A stretch of 64,000 nucleotides of DNA from Microthrixaceae bacterium (lineage in GTDB: Bacteria > Actinomycetota > Acidimicrobiia > Acidimicrobiales > Microtrichaceae), in the NCBI GenBank assembly GCA_023958095.1, contig JAMLGJ010000009.1:44511-108510 (forward strand), read 5' to 3'. The first letter of the stretch is position 1. Each line of letters opens with the position of its first letter. The notes under the pieces were generated by a model. That model had not been told where the DNA came from. It ran no database searches and worked only from the letters and a program-made list of their open reading frames with translations. Position numbers and translations under genes: made by a program. This document shows positions 53,452 through 62,974 of the stretch, piece after piece.

Positions 53452-54810
53452 CTACAGCTCGGGGACCCGGGTCATCGCCTCCGCTATCGCCTCCTCGGGG
53501 TACTCGTGGTCCCGCAGCTCGCCTGCGAAGTAGGCGTCGTATGCCGCCATGTCGAGCATCCCGTGACCGCACAGCGCGGTCAGGATCACCTTCTCCTCGC
53601 CGGTCTCCCTGCAGCGCAGGGCCTCGTCCACCGCGGCAGCCAGCGCATGGGTCGGCTCGGGCGCCGGCACGATCCCCTCTGTGCGGGCGAACTGGACTCC
53701 GGCGGCGAAGCAGTCGGTCTGGCCGATCGCCTGGGCCTCGATGAGTCCGAGCTCGTAGATGTGCGACAACAGCGGGCTCATGCCGTGGTAGCGCAGGCCG
53801 CCTGCGTGGATCGGATCCGGGATGAAGTCGTGGCCGAGGGTGTGCATCTTGACCAATGGGGTCATTCCCGCGGTGTCGCCGAAGTCGTAGGTGTAGGTGC
53901 CCTTGGTCAGCGACGGACAGGACTTCGGCTCCACGGCCTTGATCGTCACGTCGTTGTTGCCGGCCAGCTTCTCGCGCAGGAACGGGAAGGCGAGCCCACC
54001 GAAGTTGGATCCGCCACCGGTGCAGCCCACGATCACATCCGGGGTGTCACCGGCCTGGGCCATCTGCAACAGGGCCTCCTCGCCGATCACCGTCTGGTGC
54101 AACAGGACGTGGTTGAGCACCGAACCGAGGGCGTAGCGGACGCTCGGGTCCGCCGCTGCCATCTCGACCGCCTCGGAGATGGCTATGCCGAGGCTGCCGG
54201 GAGAATCCGGGTCCTCGGAGAGGATCTTGCGACCGAACTCGGTGACCTCGGAAGGGCTCGGGTGCACGGTGGCACCGAACGCCTGCATCATCGCCCGGCG
54301 GTAGGGCTTCTGGTCGTAGCTGGCCCGCACCTGCCAGACCTCGCACTCGATGCCGAACTGCGAGGCGGCGAAGGCCAGCGCGGTGCCCCACTGACCCGCT
54401 CCGGTCTCGGTGGTCAGCTTCTCCACCCCGGCCTTCGCGTTGTAGTACGCCTGTGGAACCGCCGTGTTGGGCTTGTGCGAACCGGCCGGGCTCACTCCCT
54501 CGTACTTGTAGTAGATGCGCGCCGGGGTGCCGAGCTCCTTCTCGAGGCGGCGCGCCCGGTGCAGCGGGGTGGCCCGCCACAGGCGGTACACGTCGAGCAC
54601 CTCGTCGGGAATGGGGATGTACCGCTCCGTGGAGACCTCCTGGGCGATCAGGTCCATCGGGAACAGCGGGGCGAGGTCGTCGGGCCCGATCGGTTCGTGG
54701 GTGGCGGGATGCAGCGGAGGCGGTGGCGGGGACGGGAGGTCGGGAACGATGTTGTACCAGGAGGTGGGGATCTCCTCGTCGGTCAGGATGTAGCGGCTCT
54801 TGTCGGTCAC
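53452..54810 (-). CDS. TrpB2-type tryptophan synthase beta-like protein
   Basis: 452-aa PLP protein of the second TrpB family, typical of archaea and some bacteria. [20 protein letters not shown] at the N-terminus, RPTPL-like [15 protein letters not shown] lysine in [28 protein letters not shown], glycine loop [15 protein letters not shown] and C-terminal [13 protein letters not shown]. TrpB2 proteins form homodimers, often do not bind TrpA, and can convert serine and indole (or phosphoserine) to tryptophan. AAGGGA precedes GTG 54810. It is the first gene of the trpB2, trpC, trpF unit, so the window has two beta chains. Confidence 0.9.
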   Translation of the reverse strand: MTDKSRYILTDEEIPTSWYNIVPDLPSPPPPPLHPATHEPIGPDDLAPLFPMDLIAQEVSTERYIPIPDEVLDVYRLWRATPLHRARRLEKELGTPARIYYKYEGVSPAGSHKPNTAVPQAYYNAKAGVEKLTTETGAGQWGTALAFAASQFGIECEVWQVRASYDQKPYRRAMMQAFGATVHPSPSEVTEFGRKILSEDPDSPGSLGIAISEAVEMAAADPSVRYALGSVLNHVLLHQTVIGEEALLQMAQAGDTPDVIVGCTGGGSNFGGLAFPFLREKLAGNNDVTIKAVEPKSCPSLTKGTYTYDFGDTAGMTPLVKMHTLGHDFIPDPIHAGGLRYHGMSPLLSHIYELGLIEAQAIGQTDCFAAGVQFARTEGIVPAPEPTHALAAAVDEALRCRETGEEKVILTALCGHGMLDMAAYDAYFAGELRDHEYPEEAIAEAMTRVPEL

Positions 54811-54978
54811 CCGTGGTCCCTTCTGCTTGGCCGTCGTGCACGGCCGGTCTGGCTGGCCGTTGCGTACGGCCCGATCCCCGAACCGTACGCGAACCGGACA
54901 CGAGGATGCCCACTGCGCCTACCATGAGCGCCACGGAAGGCCGCGAGGGCATCACGATCGACCGCAACGGGGGTACCG

Positions 54979-56187
54979 ATGGCAGGACTCCAGAGCACCT
55001 GGTCGCCGCAGGCGACCTCCACAGCGGTCCCCACGAACGCACGCGAACGGTTCAGGATCGCCCTTCCCGTGCTGGCGACGCTGGTCGTCCTGGGTGCGGC
55101 CTGCACACCGGCCCCGGCCGAACCGGCGCCACCGGGACCCCCGGTGCTGTCGGGGTTCCGCCTGGTGGCCCAGCGCGACAGCGCACCGGTGGTGGGCGTA
55201 CTGCGCTGGGGCGTCAGCGACCCCAACCACGACACGCTCACCTGCTCGGTCGACACCGACGGGGACGGCAACACCGACCGCGAGATCACACCGTGCAACT
55301 CGGCCAGCTCGGTGTTGGTCCAGATCGACCAGCCGGGGGCCCACACCGCGACGCTCGAGGTGAGCGACGGCGACTTCCCCCCGGTGTCCGCCACGCTCAC
55401 CGAGGTGATCGACCCTGCCCCGGCGGAGGGCTTCGAGATCACCCTGCGCCTGGACCCGGCAATGGACCCGGTCTTCGCCCAGGCCTTCCAGGATGCGGCG
55501 GACCGCTGGGCGGAGGTCATCACGGCCGGGGTGCCCGACGTGGCCGCCCAGGTGCCGGCCGGTCTGGTCGGCTGGAACCCTTCTTTCGACGGGGTCGTCG
55601 ACGACGTGCTGATCGACGCCCGCGACACCGCGATCGACGGCCCGGGTCAGGTCCTCGGACAGGCCGGCGCACTGCTGGTGCGCAGCGGACCGTGGCTTCC
55701 CTACTACGGCATCATGCAGTTCGACACCGCCGACCTGGAGGTGCTCGCCGGCCAGGGGCGGCTCCACGACGTGATCCTGCACGAGATGGGCCACGTCCTT
55801 GGACTCGGCCCGAGTTGGTTGCTCACCGGCCGTGTGGTCGACCCGCTGACCGACCCGCGATACAACGGTCCCGCGGGCGTCGCCGCCTACCAGGAGCTCG
55901 GAGGCTCGGGAAACGTCCCGCTCGAGAACGACGGCGAGCTCGGCACGGTGTTGAGCCACTGGCGCGAGTCGGTCTTCGGCGACGAACTCATGACCGGCTA
56001 CCTGGGGTTCTCACCCACGGCGCTGAGCCGCCTCACCGTGGCCGCCCTGGCGGACCAGGGCTACGGGGTGGACCTGGGCGCTGCGGACCCCTACGTGCTG
56101 CCGGGTGCCGCCCTGCGCAGCACCGGGGAACCGGCCCCGTCACTGCCGCTGCACACCGAGCTGCTGGCTCCGGTTCCCGACGTGTGA
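54979..56187 (+). CDS. Secreted leishmanolysin-like zinc metalloprotease
   Basis: 402 aa. A 42-residue N-terminal region ends in a hydrophobic signal (ALPVLATLVVLGAAC), probably a lipoprotein signal with Cys42, although Gly at -3 is atypical. A beta-rich domain (about 50-140) contains a D-x-D-G-D-G-N-T-D calcium-loop-like segment. The protease domain has H268-E-x-x-H272 (HEMGHVLGLG), a distant third ligand His327 (LSHW) and a Met-turn ELMTG, as in M8/leishmanolysin-type metzincins. It is divergent from trpB2 and convergent with ygfZ. Extracellular substrate unknown. Start uncertain, but the first ATG in frame gives a credible signal. Confidence 0.8.
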   Translation: MAGLQSTWSPQATSTAVPTNARERFRIALPVLATLVVLGAACTPAPAEPAPPGPPVLSGFRLVAQRDSAPVVGVLRWGVSDPNHDTLTCSVDTDGDGNTDREITPCNSASSVLVQIDQPGAHTATLEVSDGDFPPVSATLTEVIDPAPAEGFEITLRLDPAMDPVFAQAFQDAADRWAEVITAGVPDVAAQVPAGLVGWNPSFDGVVDDVLIDARDTAIDGPGQVLGQAGALLVRSGPWLPYYGIMQFDTADLEVLAGQGRLHDVILHEMGHVLGLGPSWLLTGRVVDPLTDPRYNGPAGVAAYQELGGSGNVPLENDGELGTVLSHWRESVFGDELMTGYLGFSPTALSRLTVAALADQGYGVDLGAADPYVLPGAALRSTGEPAPSLPLHTELLAPVPDV

Positions 56188-56207
56188 CCCCGGCGGACAG
56201 CTGAGCC

Positions 56208-57086
56208 CTAGACGGACGCCGCACGCACGCTGAGGGACGGAACCTCCGCCGCTGCACGCTTCACGAAGCCTGCTGCGACGGGGGTGCCGCTGTAGGGATC
56301 GAACCCGACGCTGGTCACGTGGCCCACGGTGCCGGGAGGTCCACCTTCGAGCGATGCAACGATCTCGTCGCCCACCGACACCTCGGTGCCGGCCGGCAGC
56401 TCGAAGCTGCGCAGTCGTCTCGGGGCGTTCCCGCCCCGGCTGTCGATGCGAGCGGTGAGCTCCTGGCCCACGTAGCAGCCCTTGTCGAAGCTCACCGCTG
56501 CCGTGATCAGCCACGACCCGATCTCCGCGGGGATCACCCCGGACACGACCTCGGCGCCGTGGGCGGGCCAGCCGTGGCGTACCCTCAGCGCCTCCAGCGC
56601 CTCCCCCGGGGCCTCCTCGAGCCCGTCGGGCAGCCCCACGGACGGACCCAGCAGGTCCAGGCCCTCCACGCCGGGCCACATGCCGAGGCCGACCAGGGTC
56701 GCTCCGGTGTCCCCGACCCGCCCCGCCCATTCGGTCGCTCCGGCGCCTCGCAGCACCACGCAGTCCCAGTCGAGGCGTTCGATGGTGGCATCGGTGCGCA
56801 ACAGGAAGCGACGCAACCGTGCCTCGGTCGCGTCACCCGCACCCGCGTCGACGTCCACGAGCACGACGTTCTCGTCGGTGCGCCACAGGCGCAGGATCAC
56901 CTCCAACCTGCCCGAGGGTTCCAGCAGGAGACCCAGCGTCGACTGACCGGGCTCCAGCGAGACCACGTCGGCGGAGACCTGGCCCTGCAGGTAGGTGATG
57001 GCCTCGGGACCCCTCACCACCAGCACGTCGCGGGGCAGGTGACCCGCAACCAACGGGTGCCGGGAGGCCTCCGGGGGTGCGTTCAT
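56208..57086 (-). CDS. ygfZ: Folate-binding YgfZ-like protein
   Basis: 292-aa GcvT-fold protein. The signature K-G-C-Y-x-G-Q-E is intact (SFDKGCYVGQELTARIDSRG); N-terminal AITYLQGQVSADVVSLEPGQ and a C-terminal barrel with SVGDEIVA follow. YgfZ uses tetrahydrofolate to help repair or assemble certain Fe-S enzymes; MiaB and RimO, both encoded here, are candidates since E. coli YgfZ supports MiaB. It overlaps the trpE stop by four bases (ATGA). Confidence 0.9.
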   Translation of the reverse strand: MNAPPEASRHPLVAGHLPRDVLVVRGPEAITYLQGQVSADVVSLEPGQSTLGLLLEPSGRLEVILRLWRTDENVVLVDVDAGAGDATEARLRRFLLRTDATIERLDWDCVVLRGAGATEWAGRVGDTGATLVGLGMWPGVEGLDLLGPSVGLPDGLEEAPGEALEALRVRHGWPAHGAEVVSGVIPAEIGSWLITAAVSFDKGCYVGQELTARIDSRGGNAPRRLRSFELPAGTEVSVGDEIVASLEGGPPGTVGHVTSVGFDPYSGTPVAAGFVKRAAAEVPSLSVRAASV

Positions 57087-58696
57087 CGGTCCTGCCCCGA
57101 CGCCTCGCGGCGTTGGCGGGTCATGTGTTCCGCCGCGGGGATCGCGACGAGCAGCGCGCGTGCCTTGTTGCGGGTCTCGAGCTCCTCGTCGTCGGCGTCG
57201 GAGTCGGCGACCACGCCGGCACCCGCCTGCACCGCTGCACGGCGGACGCCATCGGTGGGCTCGGTCTGCACGACCATCGTGCGGATCGCGATCGCCGTGT
57301 CGATGTTGCCCGAGAAGTCGAGGTAGCCCACCACCCCCGCGTAGGGCCCCCTGCGGCTCACCTCGAGCTCGTCGATGATCTCCATCGCCCTCACCTTCGG
57401 TGCGCCCGACACCGTTCCTGCGGGAAGGGTCGCCCGCAGCACGTCGATCGGGGTGCGGTCCTCGGCAAGCGTACCGGAGACCTGCGAGGTCAGGTGCATG
57501 ACATGGCTGTAGCGCTCCAGGGTCATGAGCTCGTCCACCTCGCAGGTGCCGAACTCGACGACCCGGCCCACGTCGTTGCGTGCGAGGTCGACGAGCATGA
57601 TGTGCTCGGCGCGCTCCTTGGGGTGCTCACTCAGCTCCGCCGCGAGGCGGCGGTCGGCCTCGTCGCTGGAACCCCTGAAGCGGGTGCCCGCGATCGGACG
57701 GGAGATGACCCGCTGCCCGAGGAGCTGCACCATCGGTTCGGGCGAGCACCCGACGAGGGTCACCTCCGGTTCGCGCACGTAGTACATGTACGGGGAGGGG
57801 TTGATCTGGCGCAGTACGCGGTAGATGTCCAGCGGGTCCGCGGTGGTGTCCACCTCGAAGCGCTGTGAGAGCACGACCTGGAAGATGTCGCCGGCGAGGA
57901 TGTGCTCCCGGGCCGCCTCGACCGCCCGCTGGTAGGCACCCCCGGGCATGCCGGAGCTGAGCCCGGCGGGCAGGTCCTCGGTGCGGGGTGGATCCACCAG
58001 GGGTTCGGAGATGGGGCTCGCGCCGTCCTCGGCCATGCGCCCGAGCCGCTCGCAGGCGTCCCGGTAGGCCTGCTCGAGGGCTGCATCGTCGCTGTCCTCG
58101 TCCACGAAGGCGTTGGCGACCAGGGTCGCACGGGCGTTCCAGTGGTCGTACGCCGCCATCTCGCCGATGACCGAGAGGACCGCGTCGGGCCATCCGCGAT
58201 CGTCCTCGGGCGCGTGCGGCAGGGCCTCGACCTCGCGCACCACGTCGTATCCGAGGTACCCGACCACGCCCGAGTGCAACGGGGGCACCTCGAAGCCCTC
58301 CGGGGCCGCCGCGGCGAGCGCTGAGGCATCCGGAGCACGGAAGTGCGCGAGCAGTGCCTCGAGGGTCGCCAGCACCCCGTCGTCGAGCGGCAGTCCGTCG
58401 GGCAGCTCCCCGGACACCCGCACCACGCCGTCACGTGCCACCACACGGGCCCTCGGATCACGTCCCACGAACGACCAGCGGTCCCAGCGGCCGCCGTGGT
58501 CGACCGACTCCAGCAGGAATCCGGCACGCCCCCGGTCATCCTTGCCGCACAGGCGCAGGAACGCGGCCACCGGTGAGGTCAGGTCGGCCAGCAGGGGCCG
58601 CATGACCGGCACCACCCGGTGCCGGCGGGCGAGCTCCTTGAAGGTCGCCAGGTCCGGTACGACCCCGGGCTCCCCGACCGCGTCAGCCGCGCTCAA
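57083..58696 (-). CDS. trpE: Anthranilate synthase component I TrpE
   Basis: Converts chorismate and ammonia (from TrpG) to anthranilate. 537 aa with the chorismate-binding domain complete: [48 protein letters not shown] and [20 protein letters not shown]. The start is a TTG at 58696 that overlaps the hisI stop as TTGA, matching the coupling used throughout; the upstream in-frame ATG lies inside hisI. The tryptophan feedback region is not assessed. trpG and trpD are not in the window. Confidence 0.93.
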   Translation of the reverse strand: MSAADAVGEPGVVPDLATFKELARRHRVVPVMRPLLADLTSPVAAFLRLCGKDDRGRAGFLLESVDHGGRWDRWSFVGRDPRARVVARDGVVRVSGELPDGLPLDDGVLATLEALLAHFRAPDASALAAAAPEGFEVPPLHSGVVGYLGYDVVREVEALPHAPEDDRGWPDAVLSVIGEMAAYDHWNARATLVANAFVDEDSDDAALEQAYRDACERLGRMAEDGASPISEPLVDPPRTEDLPAGLSSGMPGGAYQRAVEAAREHILAGDIFQVVLSQRFEVDTTADPLDIYRVLRQINPSPYMYYVREPEVTLVGCSPEPMVQLLGQRVISRPIAGTRFRGSSDEADRRLAAELSEHPKERAEHIMLVDLARNDVGRVVEFGTCEVDELMTLERYSHVMHLTSQVSGTLAEDRTPIDVLRATLPAGTVSGAPKVRAMEIIDELEVSRRGPYAGVVGYLDFSGNIDTAIAIRTMVVQTEPTDGVRRAAVQAGAGVVADSDADDEELETRNKARALLVAIPAAEHMTRQRREASGQDR

Positions 58697-59085
58697 CGCG
58701 GTCCGGGTGCTTCGGTGGTCTGCTCGTCGCTGCCGAAGGACCGGTAGAAACACGTGTAGGAGCCGGTGTGGCAGGCACCGCGTCCTTCCTGTTCGACCAG
58801 GAACAACAGCGTGTCGCCATCGCAGTCGTAGTGCGCCGAGCGGATGAACTGCCGGTCACCGGAGGTGTCGCCCTTGCGCCACACCTCCGAGCGGCTCCGC
58901 GACCAGAACACGGTACGGCCCTGTTCGAGGCTCGCCCGCAGCGTCTCCTCGTTCATCCAGGCCATCATCAGCACGGCTCCCGTGTCGACGTCCTGCACGA
59001 TCGCGGGCACGAGGCCATCGTCTGAGTAGCGGACTTCGGCCAGATCGGCCTCGCGCACCTCTACCGGTGTTGGTGTGGGGGACAT
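58693..59085 (-). CDS. hisI: Phosphoribosyl-AMP cyclohydrolase HisI
   Basis: Third step of histidine synthesis. 130 aa, cyclohydrolase only, with no HisE fusion. [29 protein letters not shown] and the zinc/metal region [20 protein letters not shown] followed by H-T-G are typical. TACGAT lies seven bases before ATG 59085, so it is probably leaderless, and it starts the hisI, trpE, ygfZ operon. Confidence 0.95.
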   Translation of the reverse strand: MSPTPTPVEVREADLAEVRYSDDGLVPAIVQDVDTGAVLMMAWMNEETLRASLEQGRTVFWSRSRSEVWRKGDTSGDRQFIRSAHYDCDGDTLLFLVEQEGRGACHTGSYTCFYRSFGSDEQTTEAPGPR

Positions 59086-59092
59086 GGAGCCA

Positions 59093-59098
59093 ATCGTA
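59093..59098 (-). promoter_or_regulatory. -10 box for leaderless hisI
   Basis: TACGAT seven bases before the hisI ATG on the minus strand. Confidence 0.45.
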
Positions 59099-59137
59099 TG
59101 TGCCCGACGCGACCGGCCTGGAGCCGGTTACCGGGGC

Positions 59138-59527
59138 TCAGAGGTACAGGCCGGTGTGGCCCTCCTCGAGGCGCTCCGCGGCGACCGCGTGGAGGTCTCG
59201 TTCGCGCAGTATCACGAAGGTGTCGCCCCGCACCTCGACCTCATAGGTCTCCTCGGGGTTGTAGAGCACGTGGTCGCCCTCCTCGACCGCACGGACGTTG
59301 GGACCCACCGCGCGCACCTCGGCCCATGCGAGGCGCTTGGCCAACTGTGCCGTCGCCGGGATGAGGATCCCGCTGTTGGTGCGTCGCTCACCGGGTCCCT
59401 TGTCGGTCGAGACCAGGATCCGGTCGGAGAGCATCCGCACCGGCACCTTCTCGCTCCTGCGGGCCACGGATGCGCCCGCGTTGGACTCCTCGGTGGGCGT
59501 GCCGTCGGTTTCAGCGCTGTTGGTCAT
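59138..59527 (-). CDS. GroES-like co-chaperonin family protein
   Basis: 129 aa. An acidic N-terminal tail of about 28 aa, then a Cpn10 fold: VRMLSDRILVSTDKGPGERR, a mobile-loop-like TNSGILIPATAQL, WAEVRAVGPNV and GDHVLYNPEETYEVEVRGDT. It ends in the extension HAVAAERLEEGHTGLYL, which marks the separate actinobacterial GroES-like family rather than the GroEL partner. No groEL is adjacent. Its exact partner is unknown. Confidence 0.8.
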   Translation of the reverse strand: MTNSAETDGTPTEESNAGASVARRSEKVPVRMLSDRILVSTDKGPGERRTNSGILIPATAQLAKRLAWAEVRAVGPNVRAVEEGDHVLYNPEETYEVEVRGDTFVILRERDLHAVAAERLEEGHTGLYL

Positions 59528-59536
59528 GCTCGGGCA

Positions 59537-59542
59537 ACGCTA
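59537..59542 (-). promoter_or_regulatory. -10 box upstream of the GroES-like gene
   Basis: TAGCGT nine bases before ATG 59527 on the minus strand, immediately beside the 27-bp repeat array. Confidence 0.4.
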
Positions 59543-59561
59543 TCCCTCCATCGACCCGAGG

Positions 59562-59684
59562 TGTCACAGCCGGGCGCGGACCGGCCCATGTCACAGCCGG
59601 GCGCGGACCGGCCCATGTCACAGCCGGGCGCGGACCGGCCCATGTCACAGCCGGGCCCGAACCGGGCCATGTCACAGCCGGTCC
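59562..59684. repeat. 27-bp tandem repeat array at the end of the nitrilase gene
   Basis: Three identical 27-base units (59562-59588, 59589-59615, 59616-59642), a fourth with changes (59643-59669) and a partial fifth that contains the stop codon and last codons of the nitrilase gene. Because 27 is a multiple of three, each copy repeats the same stop in frame. There are no variable spacers, so this is not a CRISPR array. Confidence 0.92.
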
Positions 59685-60502
59685 CGCAGGAAGGGATAGT
59701 GGCGGCGCACGTCGGCGACGTGCCCGGCGGAGAGGGTCGCGTGCAGCACCTGCTCCGACGCGTCGCCGCCGTCGGCGACGATGCGACCCATCGGGTCGAC
59801 CACGAGAGAGTCCCCGCCGTAGTCGAGTCCGCCACCGGAGCCCACCCGATTGGCTCCCACCACCCATGCCTGGTTCTCGATCGCACGGGCCACGAGCAGG
59901 CTCCGCCAGTGGTGGGCTCGTGCAGCCGGCCAGTTCGCCACCACCACGTAGGCCTCGGTCCGTTCGGCCAGGTTCCAGAAGTCGTCGGCGAAGCGCAGGT
60001 CGTAGCAGACGAACACGGTCGTGCTCAGGCCACCGATGTCCACCGTGAGCGTCGAGCTGCCCGGCGCGATCCGTTCGTGTTCCCCCGCGTAGGAGAACAG
60101 GTGGCGCTTCGCATAGGTGCTGACCTCCCCGCTCGGCGAGGTGCACACGGCCACGTTCGAGGGGAGCCCGCCGGGTCGCCCGGACGCGCCCGGAGCGCCC
60201 TGTGGAGCGCGCAGGCACACCGAGCCGACCATCCACACGCCCAGGCGCCGCGACTGCTCCAGCATGAAGCCGACCGTGGGGCCGTCCGGGGGCTCGGCGA
60301 TCCGCTCGGTGTCCGCCGAGAAGCCCGTGGCGAACATCTCGGGCAGCACGACCAGCGACGCCCCCTCCAGCGCAGCGGACTCGACCAGTCCGCCCAGCCG
60401 CCCGAGGTTGGCACCGCGGTCCTCCCAGGCGATGTCGTGCTGCACGACGGCCACGGGCACCGTCGCGCCATCAGCGTCGACGAACGCGTTCCGCTCGGTC
60501 AC
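59672..60502 (-). CDS. Carbon-nitrogen hydrolase (nitrilase superfamily)
   Basis: 276 aa with the Glu-Lys-Cys triad: Glu in VLPEMFATGFS, Lys in YAKRHLFSYAGEHER, Cys in VFVCYDLRFADDFW. The pattern resembles omega-amidase/YafV members that hydrolyse alpha-keto acid amides and deaminated glutathione-like metabolites. GTG at 60502 overlaps the LLM oxidoreductase stop (GTGA). It lies downstream of hisF, but no histidine step needs it. Confidence 0.85.
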   Translation of the reverse strand: MTERNAFVDADGATVPVAVVQHDIAWEDRGANLGRLGGLVESAALEGASLVVLPEMFATGFSADTERIAEPPDGPTVGFMLEQSRRLGVWMVGSVCLRAPQGAPGASGRPGGLPSNVAVCTSPSGEVSTYAKRHLFSYAGEHERIAPGSSTLTVDIGGLSTTVFVCYDLRFADDFWNLAERTEAYVVVANWPAARAHHWRSLLVARAIENQAWVVGANRVGSGGGLDYGGDSLVVDPMGRIVADGGDASEQVLHATLSAGHVADVRRHYPFLRDRL

Positions 60503-61428
60503 GGATGCTCCAGCAGTTGTGCGAGCTCGTCGAGGTGTTCCGGGTCCCCGAGCGTGAGGAACTGCAGGTAGACGCGCTGGATCCCATTGTCCGCGAACCG
60601 GCCGAGGACGTCCCGGGCCTCCTCGACGCTCCCGGCGATCCCGTTGACCCGCAGGTCCCGGTCGAGGTCGCGGCCGATCGACGCGGCACGCCGGGCCAGG
60701 GTGGCGGGGTCGTCCGACACGCACACGACCTGGCAGGCCGAGCGCAGGACCTCACCGGGGTCCCTCCCGATCTGCTCACATGCTGCATCCACGTTGTGCC
60801 CCAGCTCGGCGGTCAGCCCTGCGTCCGCGAAGGGCACGTTGTACTCCGAGGCGAACCGGGCCACCAGCGACGGGGTGCGGCGGGCACCGAAACCGCCGAT
60901 GATGATCGGCGGGGCGGGAGACTGCACCGGTTTCGGCAGTGCGGGAGACGCCACGAGCCGGTAGTGCTCCCCCTCGAAGTCGAAGGTCCGACCCTCCGGG
61001 GTCCTCCACATGCCGGTGATGACCTCCAGCTGCTCCTCGAGCCGGTCGAAGCGTTCCGATGTCGCCGGGAAGGGCACTCCGTAGCCGCTGTGCTCCTCCT
61101 CGAACCAGCCGGCACCGATGCCGAGTTCGACCCGACCCTGTGACATGTCGTCGACCGTTGCCACCGACACCGCCAACGGCCCGGGCAACCTGAATGTCGC
61201 CGAGGTGACCATCGTGCCGAGTCGGATCGTGGAGGTGTCGCGGGCGAGTCCCGCGAGGGTGGTCCAGGCGTCGCTCGGACCCGGGCCGGGGTCACCCTCC
61301 CCGATCCTCGACCAGTGATCGGAACGGAAGAAGCCCGAGAAGCCGAGCCGCTCGCTGCGCAGCGCCACGGCCAGCAGGTCCGCGTAGCGCGCTCCCTGTT
61401 GGGGCTCGGTGAAGATCCGCAGGTCCAT
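60499..61428 (-). CDS. LLM class F420-dependent oxidoreductase
   Basis: 309-aa luciferase-like TIM barrel. [15 protein letters not shown], a [20 protein letters not shown] segment, [20 protein letters not shown] and [12 protein letters not shown] are typical of F420-using LLM flavin-independent oxidoreductases, although FMN use cannot be excluded from sequence. ATG 61428 has a clear GGGAGG seven bases upstream. It sits 41 bases after hisF and is coupled to the nitrilase gene. Substrate unknown. Confidence 0.82.
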   Translation of the reverse strand: MDLRIFTEPQQGARYADLLAVALRSERLGFSGFFRSDHWSRIGEGDPGPGPSDAWTTLAGLARDTSTIRLGTMVTSATFRLPGPLAVSVATVDDMSQGRVELGIGAGWFEEEHSGYGVPFPATSERFDRLEEQLEVITGMWRTPEGRTFDFEGEHYRLVASPALPKPVQSPAPPIIIGGFGARRTPSLVARFASEYNVPFADAGLTAELGHNVDAACEQIGRDPGEVLRSACQVVCVSDDPATLARRAASIGRDLDRDLRVNGIAGSVEEARDVLGRFADNGIQRVYLQFLTLGDPEHLDELAQLLEHP

Positions 61429-61469
61429 GTGTTGCCTCCCGGACTGTGTCGAGTTGCCGCGGCGGCACC

Positions 61470-62234
61470 TCAGAGACGCACTTGTATCCCCGCTGCCGCC
61501 ATCTCCTGCTTGGCCTCGGCGACGGTGTGCTCGCCGAAGTGGAAGATCGAGGCGGCGAGCACCGCATCGGCTCGTCCGACCTCGACGCCCTCCACGAGGT
61601 GTTGCAGGGTTCCGACCCCACCCGAGGCGATGACCGGCACCGTGGTGGCCCGTGACACCGCCGAGGTGAGCTCGCAGTCGAACCCCTCGCGGGTGCCGTC
61701 GCGGTCCATCGATGTGAGCAGGATCTCGCCCGCACCCAGCTCGGTCACGCGCTCGGCCCACCACAGGGCATCCACCCCGGTCGGGGTGCGCCCACCGTGG
61801 ACGAACACCTCGAACCCACCCGGCACCGAGTCGCTCCTGCGGGCATCGATGGCGACCACGACGCACTGCGCACCGAACTCCCCGGCCAGTTCCGAGACCA
61901 GGTCCTCGCGTTCCACCGCAGCGGTGTTCACCCCCACCTTGTCGGCACCGGCCCGCAGGATGCGGCGCGCGTCCTCCACGGTACGGATGCCACCACCGAC
62001 GGTGAAGGGGATGAAGACCTCCTCGGCGACGTGGCGAACCATCTCGATGGTGGTGTCGCGCCGGTCCGAGCTGGCGGTGATGTCGAGGAAGACCAGTTCG
62101 TCGGCACCTTGTTCGTCGTAGCGGGCTGCGAGCTCGACCGGGTCGCCCGCATCGCGCAGGTCCACGAAGTTCACGCCCTTCACGACGCGTCCCGCGTCGA
62201 CGTCCAGGCAGGGGATCACTCGGGCGGTGATCAT
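61470..62234 (-). CDS. hisF: Imidazole glycerol phosphate synthase cyclase subunit HisF
   Basis: 254-aa TIM barrel: [20 protein letters not shown] with the catalytic Asp, [48 protein letters not shown] and [11 protein letters not shown]. Uses ammonia from HisH to form IGP and AICAR. ATG overlaps the hisA stop (ATGA). Confidence 0.96.
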   Translation of the reverse strand: MITARVIPCLDVDAGRVVKGVNFVDLRDAGDPVELAARYDEQGADELVFLDITASSDRRDTTIEMVRHVAEEVFIPFTVGGGIRTVEDARRILRAGADKVGVNTAAVEREDLVSELAGEFGAQCVVVAIDARRSDSVPGGFEVFVHGGRTPTGVDALWWAERVTELGAGEILLTSMDRDGTREGFDCELTSAVSRATTVPVIASGGVGTLQHLVEGVEVGRADAVLAASIFHFGEHTVAEAKQEMAAAGIQVRL

Positions 62235-62974
62235 CGGGCTCCTCCGGTCGGACCGGCACAGGCGGCCAGGGCATCGGGCACCGAGAAAGCTCCTTCGTAG
62301 ATTGCACGGCCCACGATCGCTCCCGACAACCGCCTCCCGTTCGCCTCCAGGCCGGCCAGCACCCGAAGGTCCTCCAGCGAACCGACCCCACCGGATGCGA
62401 CCACGGGCACCTCGGTGGCCGCCAGGACCGCCGAGAGCCCTTCGGTGTCGGGTCCTTCGAGCGTGCCGTCGCGGCCGATCTCGGTCACGACCAGCGCCGC
62501 TATCCCACCGTCGCTGAAGCGGCGGACGAGGTCGATCAGGTCGAGTCCGGAGCCTTCGCGCCAACCCCTCACGGCCACCTCACGACCACGCGCGTCGAGG
62601 CCCACCGCCACCGGGTGATCGCGTGCGATTCGGATCGCCAGCTCGGGATCCTCCACCGCGGCGGTACCCATCACCACGCGCTGCACGCCCGCATCGAACA
62701 GGGCGCGTGCGGACTCCTCGTCCCGCACACCCCCGCCGGTCTGAACGGGTATGTCGACCGCTGAGGCCATGGCTGCGATCACCTCACGGTTCACCGGGTC
62801 ACCGTGGCGTGCCGCGTCCAGATCGACCACGTGGATCCAGCGTGCACCCATCTCCTCGAACGCCCGTGCCTGGGCCACCGGGTCGTCCCCGTAGTCGGTC
62901 ACGCGGTCGTAGTCGCCCTGGTAGAGGCGCACACAGCGACCCTCGAGGAGGTCCACGGCCGGAAAGAGGTCCAT
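62231..62974 (-). CDS. hisA: Phosphoribosylformimino-AICAR-P isomerase HisA
   Basis: 247-aa TIM barrel. [20 protein letters not shown] with the catalytic Asp, [41 protein letters not shown] and the second acid in [14 protein letters not shown]. Actinobacterial homologues (PriA) may also carry TrpF activity, but a dedicated trpF is present here. The ATG overlaps the hisH stop by one base. Confidence 0.95.
   Translation of the reverse strand: MDLFPAVDLLEGRCVRLYQGDYDRVTDYGDDPVAQARAFEEMGARWIHVVDLDAARHGDPVNREVIAAMASAVDIPVQTGGGVRDEESARALFDAGVQRVVMGTAAVEDPELAIRIARDHPVAVGLDARGREVAVRGWREGSGLDLIDLVRRFSDGGIAALVVTEIGRDGTLEGPDTEGLSAVLAATEVPVVASGGVGSLEDLRVLAGLEANGRRLSGAIVGRAIYEGAFSVPDALAACAGPTGGAR

Noticed and set aside
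59562..59684. Possible CRISPR array
   Set aside because: Units are directly adjacent with no variable spacers, and no cas genes are nearby.
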